Shown here piece after piece: positions 9,974 through 18,791 of a stretch of 64,000 bases of DNA; the first letter of the stretch is position 1, and every line of letters begins with the position of its first letter. The stretch covers positions 2,450,774 through 2,514,773 of the forward strand of contig LT608311.1 in the NCBI GenBank assembly GCA_900095875.1. The letters run 5' to 3'. Origin of the DNA: Caecibacter massiliensis. Lineage in GTDB: Bacteria; Bacillota; Negativicutes; Veillonellales; Megasphaeraceae. Both the position numbers and the translations under genes were made by a program. A model generated the notes under the pieces. It saw only the letters and a program-made list of their open reading frames with translations. It was not told the DNA's origin and ran no database searches.

Positions 9974-10750
9974 ATGGATTTTCTTTCCCTTTCCTGGGAG
10001 TATTTGCTGATTACATTGTGCGGAGGCTTTTTGTCGGGATTCATCGACTCCATTGCCGGCGGAGGGGGACTCATCTCCCTGCCTGTTTTTCTGGCCATGG
10101 GGATGCCGCCCCATTATGCCATCGGTACCAATAAATTTGCTGCCACCTTTGGCAGCGGTATCAGTACCGTCCAGTTCATGAGGGCTGGAAAAGTAGATAC
10201 GGGTCTCATGAAGAAACTCGTGCCATTTACGTTCATCGGGGCTGTCCTGGGATGCCTGCTCATGCTTCATATGTCGGCAGCCGTGCTCCAGCCCCTGGTT
10301 ATTGCCGCACTCGTGGCCGTAGCTATTTTTGTCTTTAGCCGCAGGGACCTTGGGGCGGCCAGTACCTATACGGGAGAAACGAAGAAAAAGCTGATCCAGG
10401 CTGTGGCTTTTGCCTTTGCCATCGGTATCTACGATGGTTTTATCGGGCCGGGCACGGGAACATTCCTGATCATCGCTTTTGCCATGATCGGATTTGATTT
10501 CGTCGTTGCTGCCGGCAATGCCAAAGTGCTGAATTTTGTGAGCAATGTTACGGCGTTCTGCCTGTTCATCTATTCGGGAAAAGTCCTGTATGCTTATGGA
10601 CTGACTATGGCTCTGGGCATTTTCATCGGCGCCTTTTTTGGATCCCGTATGGCTATCCGCAGGGGCAGCGGCTTCGTCCGCGTCGTCATGATGACTGTGA
10701 CGACGCTGCTCATAGGCAAACTGATTCTGCAGTATTTAGGACTATTCTGA
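9974..10750 (+). CDS. TSUP-family sulfite/sulfonate exporter-like permease (TauE/SafE)
   Basis: A 258-residue inner-membrane protein with about eight hydrophobic segments. It carries GGFLSGFIDSIAGGGGLISL near the start and DGFIGPGTGTFLII at the half-way point, the two repeated motifs of the TauE/SafE (DUF81) family. Members move sulfite, sulfoacetate or related anions, but substrate cannot be predicted here. The ATG at 9974 is used; a TTG at 9968 is an alternative closer to the AGGAG at 9959-9963. Confidence 0.88.
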   Translation: MDFLSLSWEYLLITLCGGFLSGFIDSIAGGGGLISLPVFLAMGMPPHYAIGTNKFAATFGSGISTVQFMRAGKVDTGLMKKLVPFTFIGAVLGCLLMLHMSAAVLQPLVIAALVAVAIFVFSRRDLGAASTYTGETKKKLIQAVAFAFAIGIYDGFIGPGTGTFLIIAFAMIGFDFVVAAGNAKVLNFVSNVTAFCLFIYSGKVLYAYGLTMALGIFIGAFFGSRMAIRRGSGFVRVVMMTVTTLLIGKLILQYLGLF

Positions 10751-10761
10751 GGTGTATGCGT

Positions 10762-11514
10762 ATGGACTGGAAAGATAAAGTCATTCTCATCAGCGGTGGT
10801 ACGTCCGGTATTGGTCTGGCAACGGCCCGGATCCTCCTGGGAAAAGGGGCCGGTGTCGTCATCAATGGACGGGATGTCGCAAAGGGCCGGGCAGCTCTTT
10901 CACATCTTCAGTCTCTTCCCGGTTCCTGCCAGTTTGTGCCGGGAGATGTAAGCGACGAGAGAGCGTGCTGCCGTATCGTTCAGGAGACACTGCATCATTT
11001 TGGCAGGCTGGACGGGCTGGTAACATCGGCCGGGTATTATGAAGAACAGCTGCTGGAAAATGTTGCGGCCAGGGACGTAGAGAGCCTGTTTGCCACCAAT
11101 GTCTACGGTACGATATATCTCTGCCGGGAAGCACTGAAACCATTGAAAAAAAATCAGGGAAGCATTGTTATGGTCAGCAGTGATGCCGGCCTGCAGGGGA
11201 ATATCGGCTGTTCAGTCTACAGTGCGACTAAAGGGGCTGTTGTGTCTTTTTGCAAATCGCTTGCCCTGGAACTGGCCCCTCATGATGTACGGGTCAACTG
11301 TGTCTGCCCCGGCGATGTAAAGACTCCGCTTCTGTCCCGCCAGATGGAAGCGAATCCTGACGAAACGGAAGAGTCTCTGCGCCAGCAGTACCCGCTATAC
11401 CGGCTGGCCGAGGCTTCCGAGGTAGGGCAGGTCATCGTATTCCTTCTCAGCCGGGAAGCGTCGTATATGACGGCTACAGCAGTTCCTGTCGATGGCGGTT
11501 TGACAAGCTGGTGA
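10762..11514 (+). CDS. Short-chain dehydrogenase/reductase (FabG-like)
   Basis: The 250-residue cytoplasmic oxidoreductase has the NAD(P)-binding GGTSGIG near residue 11, a central SAG, a catalytic serine in VMVSSDAG, the YSATK (Tyr-x3-Lys) pair and the C-terminal PVDGG motif. The ATG at 10762 lies nine bases after GAGG and is preferred to 10756, which is only three bases away. It follows the TSUP gene by 11 bp. Fatty-acid and sugar/alcohol dehydrogenases look alike at this level, so the substrate is unassigned. Confidence 0.9.
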   Translation: MDWKDKVILISGGTSGIGLATARILLGKGAGVVINGRDVAKGRAALSHLQSLPGSCQFVPGDVSDERACCRIVQETLHHFGRLDGLVTSAGYYEEQLLENVAARDVESLFATNVYGTIYLCREALKPLKKNQGSIVMVSSDAGLQGNIGCSVYSATKGAVVSFCKSLALELAPHDVRVNCVCPGDVKTPLLSRQMEANPDETEESLRQQYPLYRLAEASEVGQVIVFLLSREASYMTATAVPVDGGLTSW

Positions 11515-11563
11515 AAACATGGGAAAATAAAGAAAAATGTATTTTGAAAATGGGGGGATTCCT

Positions 11564-12433
11564 ATGTCAGATGAAATGGATAAAGTACAGGCATTACAAG
11601 AAGAAATCGATGCCCTGAAAAAAGAATTGGCAGCTATGAAAGCTGAAAAAGAAGCCCATGCGCCTGTAGCGCCGACCGCTTCTCTGGAAGTAATCCAGTC
11701 TATCGAAAATTCTGCTGCCGATGCTGATCTCAAGGTTGAAACCTATTGCCGCTGGGCGGCTGCCCGTGCTGGAGCCATTGTCATTGCTCCCCTCGTTGGC
11801 ACAATCGCCCTCATGGCAAATGAAGTGTATCTCGTCAGCCGCATTGCCAAAGTCTACAATGTCAAGCTGTCTGAACGGGCTGTCATTGCCTTCCTCGGTG
11901 CCATGGGCAGCCGTATGGCGGGAAATCTCCTGACGACGCTTATTCCGTTCAGTGCGGTGCAGGTCCCTGTCGCCGTCGGTATTACGTACAGCCTGGGCCG
12001 GGTAACACAGCGCTGGATGAAAGACGGCATGCCTACCGATATGGGCCCGTACATCGAAATGATGGCCCAGTGGAAGGACAAGGCCCGTGAACAAGTAGAT
12101 AAATTGCGTGATAATCCACTGAAAAATGTGCCGCTCGGAGATGAAACAGTAGATTTCATGAAACGCTGGGGCAGTGTTGCCAAAGACGCTGCTATTGATG
12201 CTTTTGACGATGTCAAGGAAAAGGGCCAGGTAGTTATTGATTCTGTACGGCGCCGCAGCGTCCTCGATGATGTGGAAGAAGCCAGAGAAGACAGTGCTGA
12301 TGTAAAAGAAACGACACAGGAAGAAGCGGCACCGGCAGGGGAAAAGCCAGCTGCCGATACGGCGGAACCGTCTGTCGATGAAAAAGTACAGGCAGCTGTA
12401 GAAGACGCCAAGATTCCTCTTGATGAAAAATAA
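11564..12433 (+). CDS. DUF697-like membrane protein
   Basis: The 289-residue protein starts with a coiled-coil segment (residues 1-30, heptads of Leu/Ala with Lys/Glu). A hydrophobic region at ~57-155 carries WAAARAGAIVIAPLVGTIAL and MANEVYLVSRIAKVYNVKL, which resembles the DUF697 (YcjF-type) domain. The tail is Glu/Ala-rich and probably disordered. GGGGGG sits before the ATG at 11564, which is preferred to an upstream start. DUF697 proteins usually work with dynamin-like or Era-like GTPases, but none is encoded beside it; a DUF1232 protein follows 14 bp downstream. Function unknown. Confidence 0.6.
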   Translation: MSDEMDKVQALQEEIDALKKELAAMKAEKEAHAPVAPTASLEVIQSIENSAADADLKVETYCRWAAARAGAIVIAPLVGTIALMANEVYLVSRIAKVYNVKLSERAVIAFLGAMGSRMAGNLLTTLIPFSAVQVPVAVGITYSLGRVTQRWMKDGMPTDMGPYIEMMAQWKDKAREQVDKLRDNPLKNVPLGDETVDFMKRWGSVAKDAAIDAFDDVKEKGQVVIDSVRRRSVLDDVEEAREDSADVKETTQEEAAPAGEKPAADTAEPSVDEKVQAAVEDAKIPLDEK

Positions 12434-12447
12434 ATGAAGGTGTGCCT

Positions 12448-12792
12448 ATGTGGAAATTGCTGTTGTTTTTTACCCGTTTCTATTCGCCAGGCCGTTTTCT
12501 GCGGTTTCTGAGTAAAACGAAGGGAAAACTACATTTCCTCCCGAAGCTCCTGGCCATCTTCTATTGCATCCAGGATAAGGATACGCCCAAACTGGTCCGG
12601 CTCGTACTTATGGGTGCTATCGGATATGTCATCCTGCCTATTGATGTTGTTCCCGATTTTCTGCCTGTTGCCGGCTGGGTCGATGACGCTGCTGTCGTAG
12701 CGGCGGCTCTGAAGTTTGCAGCGGCTTACATCAAACCGGAGCATAAAGAAAAAGTACGGCGTATCCTTCCGTTTGCTCACTGCGACTGGTAA
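12448..12792 (+). CDS. YkvA-family DUF1232 membrane protein
   Basis: This 114-residue protein contains the DUF1232 signature: GAIGYVILPIDVVPDFLPV followed by GWVDDAAVVAAAL (residues ~53-90), two closely packed hydrophobic stretches around an invariant Pro-Asp-Pro-type turn. The ATG at 12448 is seven bases after GAAGG. It is probably co-transcribed with the DUF697-like gene. The biochemical role of the family is unknown. Confidence 0.85.
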   Translation: MWKLLLFFTRFYSPGRFLRFLSKTKGKLHFLPKLLAIFYCIQDKDTPKLVRLVLMGAIGYVILPIDVVPDFLPVAGWVDDAAVVAAALKFAAAYIKPEHKEKVRRILPFAHCDW

Positions 12793-12851
12793 TTTTCTCT
12801 GTGGAAGGAAGGTCTGCATCAATTGCAGATCCGCCGGGGATAGTGTTTCAG

Positions 12852-12878
12852 GCTGCCGCATCTGCGGCAGCTTTTTTA
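12852..12878 (+). terminator. Intrinsic terminator
   Basis: GCTGCCGCA (12852-12860) and TGCGGCAGC (12863-12871) form a tight GC stem followed by TTTTTT. It ends the unit containing the DUF697-like and DUF1232 genes. Confidence 0.8.
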
Positions 12879-12911
12879 CAGTATAAAGCGCCAGGTTTTG
12901 TCTGGTAAGTT

Positions 12912-12940
12912 TTGACAAATGCTCCTATACAGCGTAAAAT
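12912..12940 (+). promoter_or_regulatory. Near-consensus promoter for thioesterase gene
   Basis: A perfect TTGACA (12912-12917) and TAAAAT (12935-12940) are separated by exactly 17 bp, 38 bp before the ATG of the thioesterase. Confidence 0.75.
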
Positions 12941-12977
12941 AATAGGGCATGTTTAAGTGAAGACAGGAGTGGAAAAA

Positions 12978-13400
12978 ATGGTCAGCGTAACAGAACGGGT
13001 CCGCTTCAGCGAGACAGATATGATGGGAAACGCCCATCATGCCAATCATATCCGTTGGTTTGAATGTGCGCGCTGCGAGTATATGCGTGTTGCCGGTGTC
13101 GATTTATTTGAACTCATGGATGAAGGCATTCTTTTTCCTATTAAAAACGTAAACTGTGAATACATCGATAATATCTATTACGATGATGAAATCGTCATCG
13201 AAGCCCGCCTGGTCAAGTTATCGCGGGCTCAGATGGTATATGCCTACCGTATTCTGCGGAAACGGGACGGCCGCCTCATGGCCGAAGGAACGACGCAGAA
13301 TGTTTTTACCCATAAGGATACGGGAAAGGTAGCCCGCATTGGCGATGGTCCATACCTCAGGCTGAAAGCCATGTATGAAACAGATCAGCAGGAAATGTGA
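12978..13400 (+). CDS. YbgC-like acyl-CoA thioesterase (hotdog fold)
   Basis: The 140-residue protein fits the 4-hydroxybenzoyl-CoA thioesterase/YbgC branch: the N-terminal RFSETDMMGNAHHANHIRW stretch contains the catalytic Asp and the conserved Asn-His pair. Family members hydrolyse acyl-CoA thioesters in the cytoplasm. ATG 12978 is chosen because AGGAG ends eight bases upstream. It has its own near-consensus promoter. Substrate chain length cannot be inferred. Confidence 0.88.
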   Translation: MVSVTERVRFSETDMMGNAHHANHIRWFECARCEYMRVAGVDLFELMDEGILFPIKNVNCEYIDNIYYDDEIVIEARLVKLSRAQMVYAYRILRKRDGRLMAEGTTQNVFTHKDTGKVARIGDGPYLRLKAMYETDQQEM

Positions 13401-13461
13401 TCTGTTTCTGCAGCCGTTGTTCTAGTTCTACTTCATATTTTACCTAAAGGAGTCTTGTGTC

Positions 13462-14004
13462 GTGATTGTCTACCAGTTGCTGAACATCATTATCTTTATC
13501 GTCGGCCTCATTGCCGTACTGTATCTGTTATTCCGCCTCTTTGCCTGGCACCAGGGGGATGCCCGGTTTGTCATCGAAGCGCGGAGACGCCAGCCTTTTG
13601 CCTTAAAAAGCCTGACTGCCGGTACAGCTGTATTTGAAACAGAAGTTCCCTTTAAGAATATAGGGAAACAACTAGGAACGATTATGGATTTTTATCCCCG
13701 GACCCTGTTGCCTTATGAACAGTATGACAAGGTCATTGTCCACTCCCAGCTGGCAAATAAAGCAGCTGAACGGAACGATGGATATTGGGAATCGGTCATC
13801 ATCAATCCCGGTGAATCGGGCCGCATCCGCGTTACGATTGAACTGGTGAGCAAGGAAGGAACCATCCGTGAAGATTTAAAGACCTTCCCCGATATGCCCA
13901 TTGACCTGGTATATCAGGTCGTTTCCCGCAGTGAATGGTATATTCACAAGGCCCGTATTACACTCAAAGCTTCAGAAGTAAAACGGGCTATGGAACAAGC
14001 ATAG
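13462..14004 (+). CDS. Hypothetical membrane-anchored protein
   Basis: A 180-residue protein of unrecognised family. Residues ~1-28 form a single hydrophobic anchor (NIIIFIVGLIAVLYLLFRLF). The remainder is soluble, beta-rich in appearance, and contains two negatively charged helices near the C-terminus. A GTG start at 13462 has AAAGGAG nine bases upstream. It lies 13 bp before the F420-ligase-like gene, so both are probably co-expressed. Function unknown. Confidence 0.75.
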   Translation: MIVYQLLNIIIFIVGLIAVLYLLFRLFAWHQGDARFVIEARRRQPFALKSLTAGTAVFETEVPFKNIGKQLGTIMDFYPRTLLPYEQYDKVIVHSQLANKAAERNDGYWESVIINPGESGRIRVTIELVSKEGTIREDLKTFPDMPIDLVYQVVSRSEWYIHKARITLKASEVKRAMEQA

Positions 14005-14017
14005 GAGGAAAATAGAC

Positions 14018-14701
14018 ATGGCAGAATTAGAATTAGTACCGGTAAAGACCAGAATTCTTACTGATAAAGATGACATCGTCGATGTCATAGAAGAATATGC
14101 AAAAGATATCGTCGGACCTGATGATATTGTATGCTCGGCAGAAAGCGTTGTCGCCATCACCCAGCACCGCTATACCCGCCCGGAAGAACTGACACCAACC
14201 TGGCAGTGCCGTCTCATGCGCCGCTTCGTCCCCGGTGAAGGGAGCATGGCCAGTCTCTATGGCATGCAGGCGGCGATGAACCTTGAAGGGGAATGGAAGA
14301 TGCTCTTCTGGTTCATCATCGGTTTTTTGGCAAAACTGGTTGGCAAAAATGGCGTGTGGTATGCCAAATGCCGCCAGGCATCGCTGACTGATGACGTGAC
14401 GGGCACGATGCCGCCTTTTGATAAATGCATCGTCTATGGCCCGGATAAGCCTGATGAAGTGGCTGAAGCAATCAAAAAACGCATGGGCTGTTATGGCGCC
14501 TGCGTGGCCGACGTCAATGACCTTAAGCGTTCAGCTGTACTGGGCCATTCCCGCGGCCTGAATCCAAAGGAAATCGCCCGTATCCTGATTAATAACCCCT
14601 TTGGCAATGCATCGCAGAAGACGCCTATTGTCGTCATCAAGAATTATGCCCAGGCCGTGCGGGAACAAAAAAGTGAAACCGCTGCCAAAGAAAATAACTA
14701 A
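14018..14701 (+). CDS. Coenzyme F420-0:L-glutamate ligase-family protein
   Basis: The 227-residue protein begins LELVPVKTRILTDKDD and contains SAESVVAITQ and a conserved C-terminal GRSAVLGH-like segment, as in the F420 ligase (CofE/FbiB) superfamily that adds glutamate to a carboxylate or phospho-lactate. Negativicutes are not known F420 producers, so it probably ligates an amino acid to another acceptor. AGGAGG precedes the ATG. It follows an anchored hypothetical protein and precedes rdgB with a 20-bp gap. Confidence 0.7.
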   Translation: MAELELVPVKTRILTDKDDIVDVIEEYAKDIVGPDDIVCSAESVVAITQHRYTRPEELTPTWQCRLMRRFVPGEGSMASLYGMQAAMNLEGEWKMLFWFIIGFLAKLVGKNGVWYAKCRQASLTDDVTGTMPPFDKCIVYGPDKPDEVAEAIKKRMGCYGACVADVNDLKRSAVLGHSRGLNPKEIARILINNPFGNASQKTPIVVIKNYAQAVREQKSETAAKENN

Positions 14702-14721
14702 CGATGGAGAAGGAACCTGCT

Positions 14722-15312
14722 ATGAAAGAAACGATTATCCTGGCGACGCATAATGCTGGAAAAATCAGAGAATTCAAAGGCGCTCTTGAACCATTGGGAT
14801 ATGACGTCGTGTCTGTGCATGACGTCATTTCTGATATCAAGGAGCCGGAAGAAACGGGTACGACCTTTGTGGAAAATGCCCGCCTGAAAGCCCGGTATTA
14901 TATGAAGGCTACAGGCCGTCCCTGCCTGGCTGACGATTCGGGAATCATTGCCGATGTACTTGATGGTCGTCCTGGTGTCTATTCGGCACGCTATGCCGGA
15001 CCGGAATGTGACGACGGACAGAATAACCAGAAACTCATTGAAGAATTACGGCCTTTCCCGCCGGAAAAGCGGACGGCCCATTATGTATGCGATCTGGTCC
15101 TCATCTGGCCAGATGGCCGTGAAATCCATGCTGAAGGGACCTGTTCCGGCCTTATCCGTGATTTCTATGCTGGTACAGGCGGATTCGGATACGATCCATT
15201 ATTCTATGTTCCGTCCTATGGAAGGACTATGGCGGAATTATCACTGGATGAGAAGAACAAGATCAGCCACCGTGGCCGGGCTCTGAAAAAACTGTTGGAG
15301 CTGTTGCCATGA
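14722..15312 (+). CDS. rdgB: XTP/dITP diphosphatase (RdgB/HAM1 family)
   Basis: The 196-residue enzyme hydrolyses (d)ITP and XTP to monophosphates, keeping deaminated purines out of nucleic acids. It shows the N-terminal ATHNAGKIREFK substrate motif, the LADDSGI metal-binding motif near residue 70, GGFGYDPLF near 150 and the C-terminal SHRGRA. The ATG at 14722 is seven bases after AAGGA and better placed than an upstream ATG at 14704. The next gene overlaps its stop by 4 bp. Confidence 0.95.
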   Translation: MKETIILATHNAGKIREFKGALEPLGYDVVSVHDVISDIKEPEETGTTFVENARLKARYYMKATGRPCLADDSGIIADVLDGRPGVYSARYAGPECDDGQNNQKLIEELRPFPPEKRTAHYVCDLVLIWPDGREIHAEGTCSGLIRDFYAGTGGFGYDPLFYVPSYGRTMAELSLDEKNKISHRGRALKKLLELLP

Positions 15313-15806
15313 GTGTGGTACGCATCGGATTAGTCAGTGACAGCCATGGCCGCTTTTCCTGCCTGGAACAGATGGTAGATCAGGCTCCTGACGTCTGCTG
15401 CTGGATACATGGAGGAGATTATTGTGAAGATGCGGAAGATTTAGGAGCCTATGCTGCCGTTCCCGTGTATGCCGTCCTCGGCAACAATGATTACCTGACA
15501 GACCTGAATGTGCCGGAACGACGCCTTGTAAAAGTGGCGGGCCTTACCATTGCGGTCATCCATGGCAGCCAGTGGTATGGAGAAAAGAGACTCCAGAAAT
15601 TAGAAGAATGGGGTCATCATGCCGGGGCCGACCTGGTTGTGTTTGGCCATACACACCGCCAGTATCTGCTTGAACAGGAAGACCTTGTCATCGTCAATCC
15701 CGGCAGTATCAGCCGGCCCAGAGACGGGCGGAAGGGGACGTATGCCATCGTTACGGCAGAAGATGGCCGGCTGGCCGATATCCAATTTTACCATCTTCAA
15801 AATTAA
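15309..15806 (+). CDS. YfcE/MJ0936-type metallophosphoesterase
   Basis: This 165-residue enzyme has the calcineurin-type metal motifs: VSDSHGR near residue 9, HGGDY near 35, GNND near 58, VIHGSQW near 81, and GHTHR with NPGSISRPR in the C-terminal third. Its start overlaps the rdgB stop in an ATGA, a common rdgB-yfcE pairing suggesting coupled nucleotide housekeeping. Family members are broad phosphodiesterases; the physiological substrate is not known. Confidence 0.9.
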   Translation: MSVVRIGLVSDSHGRFSCLEQMVDQAPDVCCWIHGGDYCEDAEDLGAYAAVPVYAVLGNNDYLTDLNVPERRLVKVAGLTIAVIHGSQWYGEKRLQKLEEWGHHAGADLVVFGHTHRQYLLEQEDLVIVNPGSISRPRDGRKGTYAIVTAEDGRLADIQFYHLQN

Positions 15807-15819
15807 TGTATATTCATGT

Positions 15820-15848
15820 TTGACAAATGATGGGATAACGTGTATAAT
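15820..15848 (+). promoter_or_regulatory. Consensus promoter of the tRNA cluster
   Basis: TTGACA (15820-15825) and TATAAT (15843-15848) are both perfect and 17 bp apart, with the first tRNA 13 bp downstream of the -10, as expected for a stable-RNA promoter. Confidence 0.9.
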
Positions 15849-15860
15849 ATTTTACGTTGA

Positions 15861-15937
15861 CGGGGCATAGCGCAGTTTGGTAGCGCACCTGGCTTGGGAC
15901 CAGGGGGTCGCAGGTTCGAATCCTGCTGCTCCGACCA
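15861..15937 (+). tRNA. tRNA-Pro (anticodon TGG)
   Basis: A cloverleaf of 77 nt with acceptor CGGGGCA paired to TGCTCCG (one G-T pair), anticodon TGG at 15895-15897, the GGTTCGAATCC T-arm and an encoded CCA end. Confidence 0.95.
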
Positions 15938-15944
15938 TCTGCAC

Positions 15945-16018
15945 GCGGGTGTAGCTCAATGGTAGAGCGTCAGCCTTCCAAGCTGGTTACGTGGGTTCGA
16001 TTCCCATCACCCGCTCCA
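15945..16018 (+). tRNA. tRNA-Gly (anticodon TCC)
   Basis: A 74-nt cloverleaf with acceptor GCGGGTG paired to the CACCCGC arm, anticodon TCC at 15977-15979, T-arm GGGTTCGATTCCC and encoded CCA. Confidence 0.95.
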
Positions 16019-16027
16019 TTTTTTTAT

Positions 16028-16104
16028 GACTCAGTAGCTCAGCTGGATAGAGCAACAGCCTTCTAAGCTGTGGGTCTAGGGTTCGAATCCCTACTGGGTC
16101 ACCA
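16028..16104 (+). tRNA. tRNA-Arg (anticodon TCT)
   Basis: A 77-nt cloverleaf with acceptor GACTCAG paired to CTGGGTC, anticodon TCT at 16062-16064, T-arm GGGTTCGAATCCC and encoded CCA. Last of a three-tRNA transcript. Confidence 0.95.
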
Positions 16105-16114
16105 AGAAGAAGTT

Positions 16115-16147
16115 AAAGCATTCAGAGATTATCTGAGTGCTTTTTTT
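16115..16147 (+). terminator. Terminator of the tRNA cluster
   Basis: AAAGCATTCAGA and TCTGAGTGCTTT pair across a short loop, followed by a T-run. It lies directly after the tRNA-Arg gene. Confidence 0.85.
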
Positions 16148-16197
16148 GTATTTCAAAGCAAAAATAAAGATATATATACTTAAAAATTGATTGAATA

Positions 16198-16207
16198 TTG
16201 TATACAA
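16198..16207. promoter_or_regulatory. GntR-type palindrome upstream of the symporter
   Basis: TTGTATACAA is a perfect 10-bp palindrome of the form bound by several GntR-family regulators. It lies 243 bp before the symporter start in an otherwise A/T-rich, gene-free stretch (16148-16449). That stretch also has an inverted repeat (GGATTCTCG at 16362-16370 against CGAGAATTCC at 16413-16422). No known riboswitch was recognised there. Confidence 0.35.
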
Positions 16208-16449
16208 AATGCCAAAAAGAAGTATTTTACCAGAAAAAAATAGAAATATTCAGCTAAATTGTCCTAGTATGCTAAAAATATATTTATAAAGAGCTTGATA
16301 ATGTGCTATAGTAAGTGTGTTGTTTCACATTCTTAAAGGAACGTCATATCGTATCTCTGGAGGATTCTCGGCCGGTATCGTTCCGCTTTTACAGATATCA
16401 TCATTACTTTATTCGAGAATTCCAATAATTGCATGAGGGGGCAATGTGT

Positions 16450-17913
16450 ATGGAATTTTTTGGTTTGATTGCAAAAGGGATGATGGCTTTTGCTGATTTT
16501 ATCTGGGGATGGCCGCTGCTCATCGGCACGTCCTTTGTAGCCGTCTTCTTATCCATCCGTCTTGGCTTTTTCCAGTTTGCATTTTTTGGTCATGTCATGA
16601 AGAATACCTTTGGCAAAATCTTTGACAAAGGGTCTGGTGACGGCAATATCAAGCCATTTAAGGCGGCCTGTACGGCTTTGGCATCGACACTGGGTGTTGG
16701 CAACATCGCCGGCGTTTCCGTCGCTATCGCAACGGGCGGTCCCGGTGCCGTCTTCTGGATGTGGTTCATCGCCATGCTGGGCCTGATCGTCAAGTTCTCA
16801 GAAGTTACCCTGGGCCTGGCCTATCGTGAAAAAGATCCCGTAAGCGGTGTCTGGCACGGCGGTTTCCCCTGGTATGTCAAGAACGGTCTCGGCAAAAACT
16901 GGCGCTGGCTGTCGGCTATCTGGGCTATCGTTATGGCAGCGGGCATGATGTTTGCCCCGTCTATCCAGGCAGCAGAAATCTCCAATGCCATTAATACAGC
17001 CTTTGCTGTCAATCCGTATATCGTCGGCATCACCGTTGCTGTCCTAATGGCAGCAGTTCTCCTGGGCGGTCTCAAGAGTATTTCCAATTTCGCTAATCTC
17101 GTCGTCCCGTTTATGGCTGTCATTTACATCGTCGGTGCTATCTTCGTTATCATCGTCAATGCCAGCATGATTCCTTCGGCCTTTGCTATGATTTTTGAAG
17201 ATGCTTTCACCGGTACGGCTGCAACGGGCGGCTTTGCTGGCAGCACGGTCATGCTGGCCGTCCGCTGGGGCCTGGCCCGTGGTATTTATTCCAACGAAGC
17301 CGGTACGGGTACAGCTCCGCTGGCTCATTCGTCGGCATCGGTCAACCATCCGGTCAAACAGGGCCTGTGGGGGATTTTTGAAGTCTTCTTCGATACTATT
17401 GTCGTCTGCACGATGACGGCTATGGTCGTTATGACCTCGGGCCTGTGGAATACGGGTATTTCCGGTGCTGCTCTTACGACAGCCGGCTTTTCCTCTGCCT
17501 TTGGCAGTGTGGCTGTCGGTGCTGTATTTATTTCAGTCATCATTACTTTCTTTGCTTTTACGACCTGTGTTGTCAACGTATATTATGGCGGTATCTGCCT
17601 CAACTCCCTGGGCCTTGAAGGCGCATGGATCAAAATTTACTATGCCATCGGTTGTGCCTGGGCTATTGTCGGTGCTATCGGAGCAGCCAAGACACTGTGG
17701 TCTTCCTTCGATTTCTTCTATGGCACATGTGTCGTCTGCAACCTCATTGTCGTTTTCCTTCTGAGCGGCAAAGTCAAGATTCTCGTAGACGATTACAAAC
17801 AGCGCCTTAAAGATGGAAAGTGGGACGCATCGGCTGCTGACTGTGTGGCCCGACTCGGTATCTGGCGTGATGAAGTTACCCTGAATATGGAAAAAGAAGT
17901 CGAACATAAATAA
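16450..17913 (+). CDS. Sodium:alanine symporter family protein (AgcS)
   Basis: A 487-residue inner-membrane transporter with about 11 hydrophobic segments. It carries ACTALASTLGVGNIAGVSVA and GGPGAVFWMWFIAMLG early on, and the glycine/alanine-rich RGIYSNEAGTGTAPLAHSSA signature near residues 275-295, as in the AGCS family that imports alanine or glycine with sodium. The start at 16450 is nine bases after GAGGGG; ATG 16444 is an alternative. Its long 5' region suggests regulation but no known riboswitch is visible. Confidence 0.93.
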   Translation: MEFFGLIAKGMMAFADFIWGWPLLIGTSFVAVFLSIRLGFFQFAFFGHVMKNTFGKIFDKGSGDGNIKPFKAACTALASTLGVGNIAGVSVAIATGGPGAVFWMWFIAMLGLIVKFSEVTLGLAYREKDPVSGVWHGGFPWYVKNGLGKNWRWLSAIWAIVMAAGMMFAPSIQAAEISNAINTAFAVNPYIVGITVAVLMAAVLLGGLKSISNFANLVVPFMAVIYIVGAIFVIIVNASMIPSAFAMIFEDAFTGTAATGGFAGSTVMLAVRWGLARGIYSNEAGTGTAPLAHSSASVNHPVKQGLWGIFEVFFDTIVVCTMTAMVVMTSGLWNTGISGAALTTAGFSSAFGSVAVGAVFISVIITFFAFTTCVVNVYYGGICLNSLGLEGAWIKIYYAIGCAWAIVGAIGAAKTLWSSFDFFYGTCVVCNLIVVFLLSGKVKILVDDYKQRLKDGKWDASAADCVARLGIWRDEVTLNMEKEVEHK

Positions 17914-17924
17914 CAGGTATAGGA

Positions 17925-17965
17925 TACGCCCTGTGTGAACACAATATTCATGCAGGGCGTTTTTA
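17925..17965 (+). terminator. Intrinsic terminator after symporter
   Basis: ACGCCCTG (17925-17932) pairs with CAGGGCGT (17953-17960), followed by TTTTA. Confidence 0.75.
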
Positions 17966-18035
17966 CTTTCTTTCTATCTATGGTAGAATAGGAAAAGGAG
18001 AAATCCGGGGAAACTTTTTATAGGAGGCATTGCTT

Positions 18036-18791
18036 ATGAAATATGTGGAGCAAGCTGAAATACTAAAAAACGAAGCGATTATTCCTGCCGTATGGCAGAT
18101 GAAATTCCATGCGCCGCAGATTGCCCGGACAGCACGGCCGGGGCAGTTTGTCAACGTACACTATGATGGCGGTACGACCTTTTTGCGCCGTCCCTTTGGC
18201 ATCGTCGATACGTCAACAGAGGGTACGGTCACGATTATCTACCGTATCGTCGGTACGGGAACGGAAGAATTATCGCGGCTGCATCCCGGTGATGTGCTGA
18301 ATGTGGAAGGTCCTCTGGGAGATGGCGTCTTTACAACTTCTCCCGGCAAGGCCCTGCTGGCTGGTGGCGGCGTCGGGCTGGCACCACTCATTTTCCTGGC
18401 AAAAAGGCTGGATCACCCGGTGGTCCTCGTGGCTGGCAAGACGGCGGCAGAAACGTTCTGGACACGTTTTTTTGAACCCTATGCGGAAGATATCTACGTG
18501 ACGACTGATGACGGATCTCAGGGAATAAAAGGATTTGCCGTACAGGCATTGCCTGCGATTTTCCAGGAACATGCCATAGACCGCATTTCCGTCTGCGGCC
18601 CGACGGTGATGATGAAGACCATTGCAGAAGCTGCGGCCGAAGCAGATGTGTATTGTGAAGTATCCATGGAAAAACGCATGGCCTGCGGCATCGGCGTCTG
18701 TCTCGGCTGTACCTTTGCCAGTAAAATCGATGGCAGACGGCATAAGGTATGTGCAGATGGACCGGTATTTCCGGCGAAGGAGGTATTTTAA
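18036..18791 (+). CDS. pyrK: Dihydroorotate dehydrogenase B, electron transfer subunit
   Basis: The 251-residue subunit binds FAD and a 2Fe-2S cluster and passes electrons from PyrD to NAD+ in pyrimidine synthesis. It shows the FAD-contact RRPFGI near residue 50, GGGVGLAPL near 108 in the NAD domain and the Cys cluster [10 protein letters not shown] ... KVCADGP in the last 35 residues. AGGAGG lies eight bases before the ATG. Its TAA shares a base with the pyrD ATG. Confidence 0.95.
   Translation: MKYVEQAEILKNEAIIPAVWQMKFHAPQIARTARPGQFVNVHYDGGTTFLRRPFGIVDTSTEGTVTIIYRIVGTGTEELSRLHPGDVLNVEGPLGDGVFTTSPGKALLAGGGVGLAPLIFLAKRLDHPVVLVAGKTAAETFWTRFFEPYAEDIYVTTDDGSQGIKGFAVQALPAIFQEHAIDRISVCGPTVMMKTIAEAAAEADVYCEVSMEKRMACGIGVCLGCTFASKIDGRRHKVCADGPVFPAKEVF

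Noticed and set aside
16148-16449. Glycine riboswitch upstream of the alanine symporter
   Set aside because: The inverted repeat present does not match the glycine aptamer cores; left as an undefined leader.
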